A stretch of DNA of 64,000 bases from Alteromonas macleodii ATCC 27126 (GCF_000172635.2 NC_018632.1:3968001-4032000); one strand, 5' to 3'; positions 1 through 9,488 are shown, numbered from the stretch's first letter. Translations and numbers: made by a program. The notes: generated by a model not told the origin, from the letters alone.

Positions 1-891
1 CGTGCTGCGGCCGTGCAAGCTTATTATGAGTGGTTACCGATACGCCCACCTTTTGGCACCGAGCGCTTAGAAATTTATCGTCAGTTTACCTTTGGTAAGC
101 TTCTTGACTTATACATGCTCGACACCCGCGTTCTTGCTCGCGACAAACAGCTTGAATACGCCAACTATCGCGATGCTGAAACTAAAGCGTTTGACCAAGC
201 ACGCTTTATGAAAGACATCGGCAACCCGAACCGCGGTTTACTCGGTGAAACACAACGCACCTGGCTCCACTCGTCTATGCAGCAAAGCCAGGCTAAATGG
301 CAGGTGTTAGGGCAACAGCTATTAATAGGCCGTATGCTTTTCCCTGTATCGATTTTTAATGGCGTTGAACGCAAAGCAATACCTGATCATGTACATAGGC
401 TCGCGAATATCAAACGCAAACAAAAGCAAGGTGGTGCACTTAGTGAGCAAGAGCTTGCGCTTATCAATACCGTAATGCCTTACAACTTAGACGCATGGGA
501 TGGCTACCCTGTTGAGCGGGAACAGGTGCTGATGCAGCTTAAGTCCATCGGCAAGCCAGTTATTGCCCTTGCCGGTGATACACATAATGCTTGGCACAAT
601 AAATTAACCCTTAAAGACGGCACGGAGGTGGGAGTTGAACTTGCCACACCAGGCGTGACGTCACCCGGTATGGAACATTACCTAAGCATGGGGGATGAAA
701 AAGCTAAAACCCTTGCAGACGACCTACCGCTTCTTATAGAAGATTTGCAGTACTGTAACCTCCACCAGCGCGGGTTCATGACTTTAACCGTTAGCCAAGA
801 TAGCGCAAAAGCAACGTGGCACTATGTAGATGCGATTTTGACCAAAGCAGGCAAAGTGGTTAATACGCATAGCTATGAGATTAAGGCATAG
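1..891 (+). CDS. PhoD-like alkaline phosphatase, C-terminal part (5' end outside window)
   Basis: The reading frame is open from base 1, so the N-terminus lies upstream; the GTG at 13 is probably an internal codon. The visible 297 residues match the C-terminal half of the PhoD/phosphodiesterase-phosphatase D family: the start RAAAVQAYYEWLPIR, the stretch MLDTRVLARDKQ, the segment LLGETQRTWL and, near residue 190, the metal-site motif AGDTHNAW. The family hydrolyses phosphate mono- and diesters with Ca/Fe centres and is usually exported by Tat; the signal would be in the missing part. The stop is at 889-891. The next gene is on the opposite strand, so this end is convergent. Family assignment is firm; substrate is not known. 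Confidence 0.85.
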   Translation, partial: RAAAVQAYYEWLPIRPPFGTERLEIYRQFTFGKLLDLYMLDTRVLARDKQLEYANYRDAETKAFDQARFMKDIGNPNRGLLGETQRTWLHSSMQQSQAKWQVLGQQLLIGRMLFPVSIFNGVERKAIPDHVHRLANIKRKQKQGGALSEQELALINTVMPYNLDAWDGYPVEREQVLMQLKSIGKPVIALAGDTHNAWHNKLTLKDGTEVGVELATPGVTSPGMEHYLSMGDEKAKTLADDLPLLIEDLQYCNLHQRGFMTLTVSQDSAKATWHYVDAILTKAGKVVNTHSYEIKA

Positions 892-1016
892 CGTTCTACA
901 AGTTTTTAAGCGTGTATAGGCTCTAGCCTATGCACGTTATTTATAAAGTTAAAGGCTACAAACGCTACCTTACAAGTCTGACAACGAGCTTAGTGCTTTC
1001 CACAAATAGTTTGTTT

Positions 1017-1313
1017 TTAATCTGCGTTGGGCCATTGCTGAGCATCATGAAGAACACGTAGTATTTCGATGCAATTTGTAGTGATGTTTTCTCGATATAT
1101 AACGATAAACGGCAGGCCATTAATTACAAGTTCACGCGTATTCTTCAATCGGCCATGACGGCCTGCTCTAGGATGTTCTGATAGGACTAGGTGCGAACTA
1201 TCAATAATGTTCATGACAACGTCAATAGCTACAGAGGGGCTATTTTCTTGAGCAATATGAGCTTCAATTTTCTCTAAATCGGTACCTGCAAGATCAGTCC
1301 ATTTGAGCTGCAC
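1017..1313 (-). CDS. RelE/ParE-family toxin
   Basis: About 98 residues with the RelE/ParE fold pattern: an N-terminal helix pair (LEKIEAHIAQ), a middle segment with HPRAGRHGR, and C-terminal strands ELVINGLPFIVIY and IEILRVLHDAQQWP. The last is the classic end of ParE-type toxins. A GTG at 1313 starts the protein at VQLKWTDLAG and overlaps the end of the antitoxin gene (1294-1542), the translationally coupled arrangement usual for these modules. An ATG at 1340 would add nine residues. Members act either as mRNA interferases or as gyrase poisons; the sequence alone does not say which. Confidence 0.85.
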   Translation of the reverse strand: MQLKWTDLAGTDLEKIEAHIAQENSPSVAIDVVMNIIDSSHLVLSEHPRAGRHGRLKNTRELVINGLPFIVIYRENITTNCIEILRVLHDAQQWPNAD

Positions 1314-1542
1314 GCTTAGCCTCCCACTTAGTTTTGACATCAGTATGGTCGGTCAAACGTCCCTCATCAGCGGCTTTCACTCCTTTTTCCACCTCTTGGA
1401 TAAACCACTCTTCGCGAGCAACATACTGCTTGATGGCTTCGGCCATCAGCCACGCCCTAGGTCTATCCATCGCCTTAGCCATTTCGCCTACACGTGCAAG
1501 TGTTTCGTCATCTAATCTTACTGAGGTAGCTTTTAAAGGCAT
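1294..1542 (-). CDS. Ribbon-helix-helix antitoxin (CopG/ParD type)
   Basis: This 82-residue protein opens with a ribbon-helix-helix DNA-binding domain: strand KATSVRLDDETLARV, then helices over AKAMDRPRAWLMAEAIKQYV. A charged, probably disordered tail (residues 50-82) would wrap the toxin. It precedes and overlaps the RelE/ParE-like toxin gene by about 20 bases, the normal antitoxin-first order. An SD sequence (GGAG) sits just before the ATG at 1542. An 8-bp inverted repeat directly upstream (1545-1571) overlaps that SD and is a plausible autoregulatory operator. Confidence 0.87.
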   Translation of the reverse strand: MPLKATSVRLDDETLARVGEMAKAMDRPRAWLMAEAIKQYVAREEWFIQEVEKGVKAADEGRLTDHTDVKTKWEAKRAAQMD

Positions 1543-1544
1543 GT

Positions 1545-1571
1545 AGATTCTCCGAGGTTCTTTGAGAATCT
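1545..1571. promoter_or_regulatory. Inverted repeat, likely operator of the toxin-antitoxin pair
   Basis: AGATTCTC at 1545-1552 is the exact reverse complement of GAGAATCT at 1564-1571, with an 11-base spacer. It lies immediately upstream of the antitoxin ATG and covers its ribosome-binding site. RHH antitoxins commonly repress their own operon from such sites. Function is inferred from position and symmetry only. Confidence 0.5.
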
Positions 1572-1774
1572 TTATTGTAGCTGCACTAGCATTAAATGTC
1601 TTCTTTTACTTTTCATCACCAAAGACAGAGTGCAAGACGTTATAGTTAAATCGCACCGAATAAAATCAGAGTCTCTGATACTCCTTCTTGTGACCCATAC
1701 AATTTAAGTTACGTCCTACTCCCATCAAGATAGGGGCATATTGACGGGAATAGGTACTCTCTTATTCTTTACTT

Positions 1775-4138
1775 CTAAAACTCATAATAAACACGCACAC
1801 CAGCAATGCGTGGCATGCCGCGTACGAAGGTAGGAATCCCCAATCCACCGCCCGTATTACCAGCATCAATCAAGAACTCTTTATCAAACAGGTTGTTCAC
1901 ATAAAACTCATAGGCAAACTTGCTGTTGTCTTGAAGCAGCTTAACCGATACATCAGTCAGTGAGTAAGTATCTTGAGAAAGACCAGGGTAATTGCTGCTT
2001 TCAAAAAACACTTCTGACTGGAAGCTGGTAAGCCAGTTAACATCGATGTCAAAACTGTCCATATTGAATACTTTGTTGATGTTTATCGCGCCGCTAACTT
2101 CTGGCGCTAAGCGGAACTTATTGCCACCGTATTGGAACTCAGATCCATCAGCAGTATTGTCTGCAAATTCAGCGTCAAGGAAACCAAGGCTTGCTGTTAG
2201 CGTCAGCGTCTCGCTGTAGTTATAGGTCGCCATGCCTTCAATACCCGACATGGTCGAGTCGCCTACCGTTACAGTAATAGACTGTAAGGTTACCGCGTCG
2301 GTAAAGCTTTGCTGATAATCGCTGTATTCGTAGGTGAAAATGGCACCTGAGAACAGGAAGTTCGCGCTTTGGTATTTAATACCTAAATCGTAACTGTCTA
2401 CTATTTCAGGTTTAGTTACGCTAACGCCACCGGCGTTTGCATCCACAACCGGTGAACGACGGCCTTTGGCATAGTTCGCATATAAGTTCCAGTTGTTGTT
2501 TACATCGTAGCTTACTGCGAAGCGTGGCAGGGTATCGTCAAAGTCACGCTCGGCATCGAAAGTAAATGTACCGTCTGCAGTAGTATAAGTATTACGGGTA
2601 TAACGTGTTTCGTCGATATAGCGCACGCCAGCAGTAATGTTGATGTCGTCGGTAACAAAATACGACACCTCAGCAACATAAGACGCTATATCAAGTTCAG
2701 CTTCAAATATAAACGGCCCTTGTATCAGAATAGGCGGCAATGCAGGATTAGAAATAGGAGAGCCATCTTCATTAAACAGTTGCGACACTAACATCGCACG
2801 CAGTGCTTCTATTTCTTCTAACGATGCGTCAGTAGCGATATTCTGATTTAGCGGAATGTTTGAGGTGGCCTCAAGCTGTGCTTTTACCGCATCGAAGGTA
2901 CCACGTACAAATGGGTCGACCATTACACAATAGGGCAAAATAGAGTCGTCTTGAGTAATAGACGCACCTACAAACGCGGCCAATTTATCACCCGAGTCAT
3001 ACACTAAACGCATTGACGCACCTTTAAGCGTAGCGTCGTTATCGAAATAGGCATCTTGAATACGCAAAGCAGAACCGTCGGCGTCAAATCCCTCGCTTAC
3101 CTCTACATCTTTATAGTATGCGTCGGCATGCAGACTGAGCGTTTGGTTGAAATCGTAGTTTACGGTTAAGTCATAAGCTTGAAGCGTTCGTTCAATGCCT
3201 AGTTCACTGCCTAAACTAAATTCGGCATCAGTAAAAGGGCTAGTATCTCCGCCATTGGGGGCGATAGAGCCTGATTTGAAGGCAATGCCCGGCTGGTCGT
3301 TATACTCCATGGCTGCGCGCGCAATGATTTCAAGCTGATCGTAATTCGCTCGCCATGTTGCACGTAGTGCTTGTACTGAAACACCCTGAAGATCTTCGCT
3401 GTTGCACGGCACTTCTTCACCAAGATGGTTGTACATATTTGCATTACCGTAATAAGAGTCAGCGCTACAGGCATTGTTTTCTACAATGCCGTCCATTTCG
3501 CGATAAAGACCTGCTATACGAAAACTGTGGTTATCGTTAATAGGCTGGTTATACATGAATTCAACTTCTTGGCCTTCTTCTGAGTTATAGCCAACCTGTA
3601 CCTTGCCTTCTTGTTCGAAGGTGGGAAGATTAGAGTGAATACTCACCGCACCATTGGCTGCCGCCACACCAAATAAGGTTGGCTGGGGGCCTTTTAACAC
3701 TTCAACGCGAGCGATATCGTAAAGTGCGACACTGGCTACGGTTTTCTTACTGATATCGAAGCCATCTTGATATACAGAGATGCGAGGCGTTGCCGATACC
3801 GAAGATACGTCGTCAGTCACGCCCCGAATATTAAAAGACGGTAAGCTTACGGCCTGCTCTTGAATTTGAACGTTAGGTAAAATTCGAGAAAGCTCATCAA
3901 GTTCCATGATATTGGTGCGCTCTAAGAACTCGCTACCTATTACATCCATAGTAACAGGCACATCCATAACGGACTGCTCACGCATTTGTGCGGTTACCGT
4001 AATCTCTTCTATATAGTTATGTTCGTTTTCTGTGTCAGGCGCTACTTCTTGTGCAATTGCGGCGCTTGATAGCGCAAATGCAATTGTTGTGGCAAGCAGA
4101 GAGCGTGGGTAAACCGTTCGTGGGTACAGAGGACGCAT
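1775..4138 (-). CDS. TonB-dependent outer-membrane receptor
   Basis: This 787-residue protein has a signal peptide ending near SSAAIAQ, then a TonB-box-like segment (EEITVTAQMREQ) and a plug domain (about 60-180) with the family signatures VPVTMDVI, FNIRGV and ARVEVLKGPQPTLFGVAAANGAV. A 22-strand barrel follows and closes with AGVRVYYEF, an aromatic C-terminus expected for BAM recognition. It imports a large ligand (siderophore, glycan, nucleoside or terpenoid) using TonB energy. The plug begins like the large Alteromonadales/sphingomonad receptor class rather than classical siderophore receptors. The ATG at 4138 is preferred because AAGGA lies eight bases before it; the TTG at 4141 is one codon upstream. 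No Fur box is seen and no transport partner is adjacent, so the ligand is unknown. Confidence 0.9.
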   Translation of the reverse strand: MRPLYPRTVYPRSLLATTIAFALSSAAIAQEVAPDTENEHNYIEEITVTAQMREQSVMDVPVTMDVIGSEFLERTNIMELDELSRILPNVQIQEQAVSLPSFNIRGVTDDVSSVSATPRISVYQDGFDISKKTVASVALYDIARVEVLKGPQPTLFGVAAANGAVSIHSNLPTFEQEGKVQVGYNSEEGQEVEFMYNQPINDNHSFRIAGLYREMDGIVENNACSADSYYGNANMYNHLGEEVPCNSEDLQGVSVQALRATWRANYDQLEIIARAAMEYNDQPGIAFKSGSIAPNGGDTSPFTDAEFSLGSELGIERTLQAYDLTVNYDFNQTLSLHADAYYKDVEVSEGFDADGSALRIQDAYFDNDATLKGASMRLVYDSGDKLAAFVGASITQDDSILPYCVMVDPFVRGTFDAVKAQLEATSNIPLNQNIATDASLEEIEALRAMLVSQLFNEDGSPISNPALPPILIQGPFIFEAELDIASYVAEVSYFVTDDINITAGVRYIDETRYTRNTYTTADGTFTFDAERDFDDTLPRFAVSYDVNNNWNLYANYAKGRRSPVVDANAGGVSVTKPEIVDSYDLGIKYQSANFLFSGAIFTYEYSDYQQSFTDAVTLQSITVTVGDSTMSGIEGMATYNYSETLTLTASLGFLDAEFADNTADGSEFQYGGNKFRLAPEVSGAININKVFNMDSFDIDVNWLTSFQSEVFFESSNYPGLSQDTYSLTDVSVKLLQDNSKFAYEFYVNNLFDKEFLIDAGNTGGGLGIPTFVRGMPRIAGVRVYYEF

Positions 4139-4456
4139 CAAATCATTCCTTTTGTGTGCTTATTGGGTGTTTTATGTATTTTTTAAACATTTCGCCGACA
4201 GATTGGCGACATTGCCTAGTGTTTAGAAATATCAAAGCCCAAAAATGTAGAACGCTTTTGAGACGGTTCGATGAACTATCCGTGACATGTCGGAGGCAAT
4301 TTTATGACAAGTATTCTGTGCCCCGTTATAAAACCAAACAGAACTCAATTCTGTACAACAAAGTAGTGCAACCTCTATGCACAAAAGAACAATGTCAGTA
4401 CAATATTTAAGTAGGATAGAAAGAACTTTTAAATAAAAAGCGAAACGGAGACTGCA
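4139..4456. other. Intergenic region between divergent genes
   Basis: This 318-base gap separates the TonB receptor (minus) from the PepSY lipoprotein (plus), so both promoters must lie here. It contains a small inverted repeat, CAGAA-ctcaa-TTCTG, near 4339-4353, and the SD (CGGAG) of the plus-strand gene. No Fur-type operator or convincing RNA gene is visible. Confidence 0.5.
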
Positions 4457-4738
4457 ATGAAAAAACTAATGATGGCTACTGCTATTGGCGCCGCGACCTT
4501 ATTAAGCGCATGTAGTGCAGAGCACGGCACCACTCAGTGTACTACTGCGCCGGAAGCTGAATGGCAAAACCAAGATGCGTTTCAGGCTCAGCTGTTAGCG
4601 CAAGGCTACAAAATCAACGAATTTAAAGTGACAGGCGGTAACTGCTACGAAATCTACGGCTTCGATAAAGAAGAGAACAAAGTAGAGATTTACTTTAACC
4701 CTGTTGATGGCAGCATTGTTAAAAAAGAAATGCACTAA
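4457..4738 (+). CDS. Small PepSY-domain lipoprotein
   Basis: This 93-residue protein has a type II signal peptide ending in LLSAC (lipidated Cys19). A single PepSY-like unit follows (about residues 40-93): a helix QDAFQAQLLAQGYKINEF, then strands in FKVTGGNCYEIYGFDKEENKVEIYFNPVDGSIVKK. Small PepSY proteins are thought to bind ligands, modulate proteases or assist metal or heme handling at the membrane. Two cysteines (about 28 and 62) could form a disulphide. A strong terminator separates it from the cytochrome b561 gene 100 bases downstream, a frequent partner of PepSY proteins. Confidence 0.75.
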   Translation: MKKLMMATAIGAATLLSACSAEHGTTQCTTAPEAEWQNQDAFQAQLLAQGYKINEFKVTGGNCYEIYGFDKEENKVEIYFNPVDGSIVKKEMH

Positions 4739-4785
4739 ATTCTGTTTAGCAAACGGTTCATCGAACACTTGCTTTAAAACTTGAT

Positions 4786-4815
4786 AAAAACGCTGCAAAC
4801 TATTGCAGCGTTTTT
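4786..4815 (+). terminator. Rho-independent terminator
   Basis: A 13-bp perfect stem (AAAAACGCTGCAA with TTGCAGCGTTTTT) and a four-base loop, ending in a T run. It follows the PepSY lipoprotein and lies just before the cytochrome b561 gene. Confidence 0.85.
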
Positions 4816-4839
4816 GTTTTACCCTGAGAAAGTCACGTA

Positions 4840-5403
4840 ATGCACAAAGCTAAAGACACGGGTTCAGATATTTATGTTTGGGATCGGGTAGTGCGCGTAT
4901 GCCACTGGGGCATTGTTGCAATTTTTATAACCAACTACTTTATTGTAGAGCCGGGCCGGCTTTTTCATGAAATAGCGGGCTATGTGGGCGTAGCGCTTAT
5001 ATCTATACGCGTTGCTTGGGGCTTATATTCAGCTAATCCCAACAAAAAGGGCTCCACAGCTTACGCTAGCTTCTCCACTATTTCGCTAAGCAAGCAGGCC
5101 TTTAGAGAACATCTTCAGCACTTAAAGCATAAACAAATCCCACGTACTCATGGCCACAATCCATTTGGCTGGCTTATGGTGATGGCAGTTATTGCCCTTT
5201 TGCTTGGGTTAGGTATTACCGGTTTTATGATGGAAGAAATAGACGCACTGTTTGGAAATAGCACGCTGGAATGGATACACAGTATTATGGCTGATGTATT
5301 GTACGCCTGTGTGTTGGTGCATATTGCTTCCGTGTTTGCTGTACAACGTATGGGTAATATTCAGTTAGTTCGCCCTATGCTTACTGGCTGGCGTAAGCGT
5401 TAA
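4840..5403 (+). CDS. Cytochrome b561-family membrane protein
   Basis: This 187-residue integral membrane protein has four predicted helices. The pattern is that of prokaryotic diheme or monoheme cytochrome b561 (Ni/Fe-hydrogenase b-type cytochrome superfamily): VWDRVVRVCHW at the first helix, a second helix with FHEIAGYVGVALISIRVAWG, helix three ending in LGITGFMME, and helix four with IHSIMADVLYACVLVHIASVF. Histidines in helices 1, 2 and 4 are the likely heme ligands. The family passes electrons between quinones and periplasmic partners. The PepSY gene upstream suggests a shared redox or metal role, but a terminator lies between them. Confidence 0.85.
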   Translation: MHKAKDTGSDIYVWDRVVRVCHWGIVAIFITNYFIVEPGRLFHEIAGYVGVALISIRVAWGLYSANPNKKGSTAYASFSTISLSKQAFREHLQHLKHKQIPRTHGHNPFGWLMVMAVIALLLGLGITGFMMEEIDALFGNSTLEWIHSIMADVLYACVLVHIASVFAVQRMGNIQLVRPMLTGWRKR

Positions 5404-5540
5404 GCCTACGTAAAGACATAGATGTGCTACGGACATAAATACGCTTTTGCAGAAGCTGGCTTGTTCTGTTTGCCAGCCTTTCTGCCCTAAAGATTTTAGT
5501 TGCCTGCAGGTGTTCGTTATCACCTCGCCGCTTGTGGCTT

Positions 5541-6185
5541 TTAACTATCCAAAGGCCGCTTTGCCTCTCGCACGGCTTTCGGGTGCATTAATTTTTCTAA
5601 GCGAGCGAGGTAAGACGCAATTTGCTGATGCTGCTTTTTATCGTTGGTCACTGAGTTATAAAGCCAGTGGTACGCGTCTTCATAATCGTAAGGACTGCCA
5701 TAACCGTCCAAAAACAACTCAACCAAGTGAATTTGCGCTTTTAGGTTTTTAAGCGCAGCGGCTTCACGTAAATACACTACGGCGCGAGATTTATCCTGCT
5801 GCACAAGCGTGCCCTTTGCATAGTAACGCCCCAATTGCTCTAGTGCTGCTGGCAAACCTTGATTCGCGGCATCTTCCATATAACCAATACCACGGGCAGG
5901 TTCAGCGTCTACGCACACGCCCCACGCCAGCATATCTCCCCATAAAAACTGGTAGGCCGGTACTTTCAACACGTTTGCACGCGCTTCAATGTCTTGTACT
6001 AATTGGCATCGATCAGCCACTACTTTGTCTAAATGCGTATTAGCATTAATCATATCGATTAAGGCATCTTGGCTGTAAAGCTGAACTGCGCGAAGCTCTT
6101 CAATCGTTTCCCCTTCAAGAGCATGAGCGCAAAAACCCGTGACAGTCGCGCAGATAAATAAGGCTGTGTGTAGAATACGTTTCAT
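5541..6185 (-). CDS. motX: MotX, sodium-driven flagellar motor component
   Basis: This 214-residue exported protein has a signal peptide ending at FCAHA and Sel1-like repeats (about residues 85-185). I recognise MotX from the segments VQLYSQDALIDMINANTH, RCQLVQDIEARA, AYQFLWGDMLAWGVCV, GLPAALEQLGRYYAKGTLV and GSPYDYEDAYHWLYNSVT. Two conserved cysteines flank the FLWGDML core. MotX forms the periplasmic T-ring with MotY and anchors PomAB stators in Vibrio- and Shewanella-type polar flagella, so the host should swim with a Na+-driven polar flagellum. No other flagellar gene is in the window, which is typical, as motX is often isolated. Confidence 0.9.
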   Translation of the reverse strand: MKRILHTALFICATVTGFCAHALEGETIEELRAVQLYSQDALIDMINANTHLDKVVADRCQLVQDIEARANVLKVPAYQFLWGDMLAWGVCVDAEPARGIGYMEDAANQGLPAALEQLGRYYAKGTLVQQDKSRAVVYLREAAALKNLKAQIHLVELFLDGYGSPYDYEDAYHWLYNSVTNDKKQHQQIASYLARLEKLMHPKAVREAKRPLDS

Positions 6186-6363
6186 AGCAAAAGAGTATGT
6201 GTTGATTACAATGTCTTAGTTAAGGTATCGACTAATTATAGATTATCTTAACCAAGACATGCTTTTCTTTACGAATGGACACATGAGCGTCTGCGGCCAG
6301 CTAATATCTGCTTTCAACTTTATGCTGACCACCTGCATTTAACCGTACGCCAGCATCTTGCTT

Positions 6364-6615
6364 TTAGTGGCTACTTTTTCGTGGGCACATGGCCGATTGG
6401 ATATGGCGGGCGTGATCGGCTAGGTCAATACCTAAATCAGTTAGGTAACCACCGTCTGGCTGGGTGATTAGGCCTTTGGAGTATAGCCTGGATGCTGCGT
6501 TCACCATGCTTTGGCTGGCATCGTGATGAATTTTTAAACCTTGAAGTAGGCTGTCTGTTGGAAACTTCAGTAACAAATTTAATTCGTCTAACATGTCCTG
6601 ATCGAATGAACTCAT
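6364..6615 (-). CDS. TIGR02647-family small protein
   Basis: This 83-residue cytoplasmic protein resembles the conserved gammaproteobacterial family TIGR02647, as I recall it. It has the N-terminal segment QDMLDELNLLLKF, a central IHHDASQSMVNAASRLYSKGLITQ and GGYLTDLGIDLADHARHIQSA. The central part looks like a small winged or helical module found in regulators (RLYxKGLITxxDGGYLT). No function is established to my knowledge. It is single-gene; the ATG at 6615 is the only reasonable start. Confidence 0.7.
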   Translation of the reverse strand: MSSFDQDMLDELNLLLKFPTDSLLQGLKIHHDASQSMVNAASRLYSKGLITQPDGGYLTDLGIDLADHARHIQSAMCPRKSSH

Positions 6616-6909
6616 GTAACCACCTTAGGCAAAAGGGTTAGTAGGGATTTAGCACGCTGGCCACTGTAAAACACCTCAGCAAAGCACTATGGTAACAACC
6701 TATACCGAAGCGCACACACCAAAGCACTATTAGCCCTAGATTTGTTAATATTTTTAACGCTTTCTTATATCACACCCAAATGGCACCTCTGTAAAGCGTA
6801 ATTTATCTGTAAAACGTTTAATCGTGTAAACACAGCGCTTACTGATCGGACTTTGGCGCTAAATAGTATATTCTTGCCATAAATTGAGTTTGTGGATGCA
6901 CCTGCACTG

Positions 6910-8376
6910 ATGAAGTACAAAGATTTACGCGACTTTATTCGCCAGCTAGAAGCTAAAGGTGAATTGGTACGCATTACCCAGCCCATTGATACCGACCTTG
7001 AAATGACAGAAATTGCCGACAGGACGTTGCGTGCTGGCGGCCCTGCACTGTTATTTGAAAACCCTAAAAATCACGACATGCCCGTATTGGCAAATTTATT
7101 TGGTACACCAGAGCGCGTAGCTATGGGCATGGGTCAAGAGTCTGTTGAAGCACTGCGTGAAGTAGGCAAGCTACTGGCTTATTTGAAAGAGCCTGAGCCG
7201 CCTAAAGGGCTGAAAGATCTTTGGGAAAAGCTGCCAGTATTTAAGCAGGTGCTTAATATGCCAGCCAAAGTCCTTAAAAAAGCCCCTTGTCAGGAAGTGG
7301 TGCTTACCGGTGACGACGTAGACTTATCAAAAATTCCGGTACAGCGCTGCTGGCCCGGTGACGCTGCGCCTTTGGTAACATGGGGTTTGAGTGTTACTAA
7401 AGGGCCGCATAAGAAGCGTCAGAATCTGGGCATTTACCGTCAGCAGGTTATCGGCAAAAACAAACTTATTATGCGCTGGTTGTCACACCGTGGGGGCGCC
7501 CTTGATTTTCGAGAGTGGTGTCAAACACACCCGGGCGAACCCTACCCGGTATCTGTGGCACTTGGCGCAGACCCCGCTACTATACTAGGTGCGGTTACCC
7601 CTGTTCCAGATACCCTTTCTGAATATGCTTTTGCAGGCTTACTGCGTGGTGACAAAACTGAAGTAGTTAAGTCTATTAGTAACGACTTACAAGTACCTGC
7701 CAGTGCCGAGATTGTGCTTGAAGGTTATATTGCACAAGATGAAACAGCGCCTGAAGGTCCATACGGCGATCACACCGGGTATTACAATGAAGTCGATGAC
7801 TTCCCTGTGTTTACGGTAACGCATATTACCCATCGTAAAGATCCTATCTATCATTCAACCTATACAGGCCGTCCACCAGATGAGCCAGCTATTTTAGGTG
7901 TTGCGCTAAACGAAGTGTTTGTGCCTATTTTGCAAAAGCAGTTCCCTGAAATTGTCGACTTCTACTTACCGCCTGAAGGATGCTCTTATCGTATGGCAGT
8001 AGTGACGATGAAGAAACAATACCCTGGGCATGCGAAACGGGTGATGATGGGTGTGTGGTCGTTCTTGCGCCAGTTCATGTACACCAAATTTGTGATAGTG
8101 TGCGATGACGACGTCAACGCGCGTGACTGGAACGATGTTATTTGGGCCATCACTACCCGTATGGACCCAGCCCGCGACACGGTAATGATAGAAAATACGC
8201 CTATCGACTACTTGGATTTTGCATCACCGGTTTCAGGGCTAGGCTCTAAAATGGGCATGGATGCAACCAACAAGATGCCGGGCGAAACCGACCGAGAATG
8301 GGGCGTACCTATTGTGATGGACGAAGACGTTAAAAAACGCGTTGATGATATTTGGGACAGTCTTGGTATTATGTAG
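6910..8376 (+). CDS. ubiD: UbiD, 4-hydroxy-3-polyprenylbenzoate decarboxylase
   Basis: This 488-residue protein is close to E. coli UbiD along its whole length: [90 protein letters not shown] and [17 protein letters not shown] are all present. It decarboxylates the polyprenylated ring in aerobic ubiquinone synthesis, using prenylated FMN supplied by UbiX (not in this window). I chose the ATG at 6910; a GTG at 6892 would add six residues, and E. coli UbiD likewise has a few residues before MKY. fre follows about 100 bases downstream, as in enterobacteria. Confidence 0.97.
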   Translation: MKYKDLRDFIRQLEAKGELVRITQPIDTDLEMTEIADRTLRAGGPALLFENPKNHDMPVLANLFGTPERVAMGMGQESVEALREVGKLLAYLKEPEPPKGLKDLWEKLPVFKQVLNMPAKVLKKAPCQEVVLTGDDVDLSKIPVQRCWPGDAAPLVTWGLSVTKGPHKKRQNLGIYRQQVIGKNKLIMRWLSHRGGALDFREWCQTHPGEPYPVSVALGADPATILGAVTPVPDTLSEYAFAGLLRGDKTEVVKSISNDLQVPASAEIVLEGYIAQDETAPEGPYGDHTGYYNEVDDFPVFTVTHITHRKDPIYHSTYTGRPPDEPAILGVALNEVFVPILQKQFPEIVDFYLPPEGCSYRMAVVTMKKQYPGHAKRVMMGVWSFLRQFMYTKFVIVCDDDVNARDWNDVIWAITTRMDPARDTVMIENTPIDYLDFASPVSGLGSKMGMDATNKMPGETDREWGVPIVMDEDVKKRVDDIWDSLGIM

Positions 8377-8411
8377 CGACTATTTTCAGCGCTATTTATT
8401 TTGTATTGAAG

Positions 8412-8434
8412 CATGCGCTTTTCTTAAGCGCATG
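8412..8434 (+). other. Hairpin between ubiD and fre
   Basis: CATGCGCTT at 8412-8420 pairs perfectly with AAGCGCATG at 8426-8434 across a five-base loop. There is no T run after it, so it is more likely a processing or stability element than a simple terminator. Confidence 0.5.
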
Positions 8435-8474
8435 AAAAGGCGACACGCTAAGCAAGAAGGTTAGAAGAGAATAC

Positions 8475-9170
8475 ATGTCAGAAATTAAGTGTAAGGTTGC
8501 AAGCATCACGCCTTTAACCGAAGTGGTTCAAAAAGTTGAATTAACGCCAGAAAGCCCTGTTGAGTTTAAGGCGGGTCAGTACGCCATGGTGGTAATGGGC
8601 GAAAAAGATATGCGTCCATTTTCTATTGCCAATGCCGCATTTGATAATAGCCGCATTGAATTACACATTGGCGCAGAGCCTGGCAACAGCTACGCTGGTG
8701 AAGTGCTAGAGCGCATGCGTGCGGATGGCGAAATTACCGTAAACGTAGGTAATGGCAATGCCTTTTTGCAAAGTAATGGCCTGCCTATGGTGCTTATTGC
8801 TGGTGGTACTGGCTTCTCATATACCTACTCTATTCTGCAAGAGCATCTTAACAGCGGTGATAAGACACCACTTACCCTTTATTGGGGTGGAAAACACGCG
8901 GCTGATTTGTATTTAGCTGACAAGCTAACTGAGCTCGCTGAAACTAACGAGCACTTCACTTTTGTGCCGGTTGTCGAGTTTGCATGCGACGAATGGAAAG
9001 GCAGAACGGGCTGGGTACACCATGCGGTAATGGCAGACCACGCTGACTTTGCCAATATTCAGGTTTACGTTGCAGGTCGTTTTGAAATGGCCAAAGTTGT
9101 ACGCGATGATTTTACACAACGCGGCTTAAAAGTTGAGAACCTGTTTGGCGACGCGTTTGCGTTTATTTAA
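8475..9170 (+). CDS. fre: NAD(P)H-flavin reductase (Fre/LuxG family)
   Basis: This 231-residue protein has a flavin-binding barrel (residues 1-100; FKAGQYAMVVMGEKDMRPFSIAN carries the RPFS/RPYS-type flavin motif) and an NAD-binding half with IAGGTGFSYTYSILQE and YWGGKHAADLYL, ending YVAGRFEMAKVVRDDF and NLFGDAFAFI. Fre reduces free FMN, FAD or riboflavin with NAD(P)H and supplies reduced flavin to UbiX-type, Fe-reducing or monooxygenase reactions. It lies next to ubiD as in E. coli. Confidence 0.95.
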   Translation: MSEIKCKVASITPLTEVVQKVELTPESPVEFKAGQYAMVVMGEKDMRPFSIANAAFDNSRIELHIGAEPGNSYAGEVLERMRADGEITVNVGNGNAFLQSNGLPMVLIAGGTGFSYTYSILQEHLNSGDKTPLTLYWGGKHAADLYLADKLTELAETNEHFTFVPVVEFACDEWKGRTGWVHHAVMADHADFANIQVYVAGRFEMAKVVRDDFTQRGLKVENLFGDAFAFI

Positions 9171-9488
9171 GTGTGCAAGGTCAGTAGTAGCAAAAGATGC
9201 TCATGTCCTGAGCATTAAATCTACCTCTAGCCCGTCATGTTGACCATACAAAACTATATATGGTCAACATGGCATTTCGCACACTAACCCTATCTTCTTA
9301 CATAAATTAAATCTGATAAGCGCCGTCTATTTTCATTTCTAAAAAACAGCTAACATCAACACTCAACCAACAAATCAAATAGTAAAACAAAAGGAATTGG
9401 AAGCATTGGTAGGGTAACCAGTTTGATTTCGGCACTCCGCGCTGCTTGGACATGCGTCAGCCTACTATTATGTCTTTCAGAAAAATAT
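9171..9488 (+). other. Intergenic region with two hairpins
   Basis: This 318-base stretch lies between fre and the lipoprotein gene. It holds a 7-bp stem with five-base loop (ATGCTCA at 9197-9203 with TGAGCAT at 9209-9215, followed by TAAAT). It also holds a longer 13-bp perfect inverted repeat (9236-9248 with 9259-9271, loop of 10). The first is a probable terminator of fre; the second lacks a T run. An alternative TTG start for the next gene lies at 9423. Confidence 0.55.

Noticed and set aside
4051..4410. 119-codon plus-strand frame over the TonB receptor start and the following gap
   Set aside because: Half of it is antisense to the receptor signal peptide and plug; the rest occupies promoter space and has no recognisable features.
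5448..5492. Imperfect hairpin (GCAGAAgCTGGC with GCCAGcctTTCTGC) after the cytochrome b561 gene
   Set aside because: Interrupted stem and no T run in either direction; not reported as a terminator.
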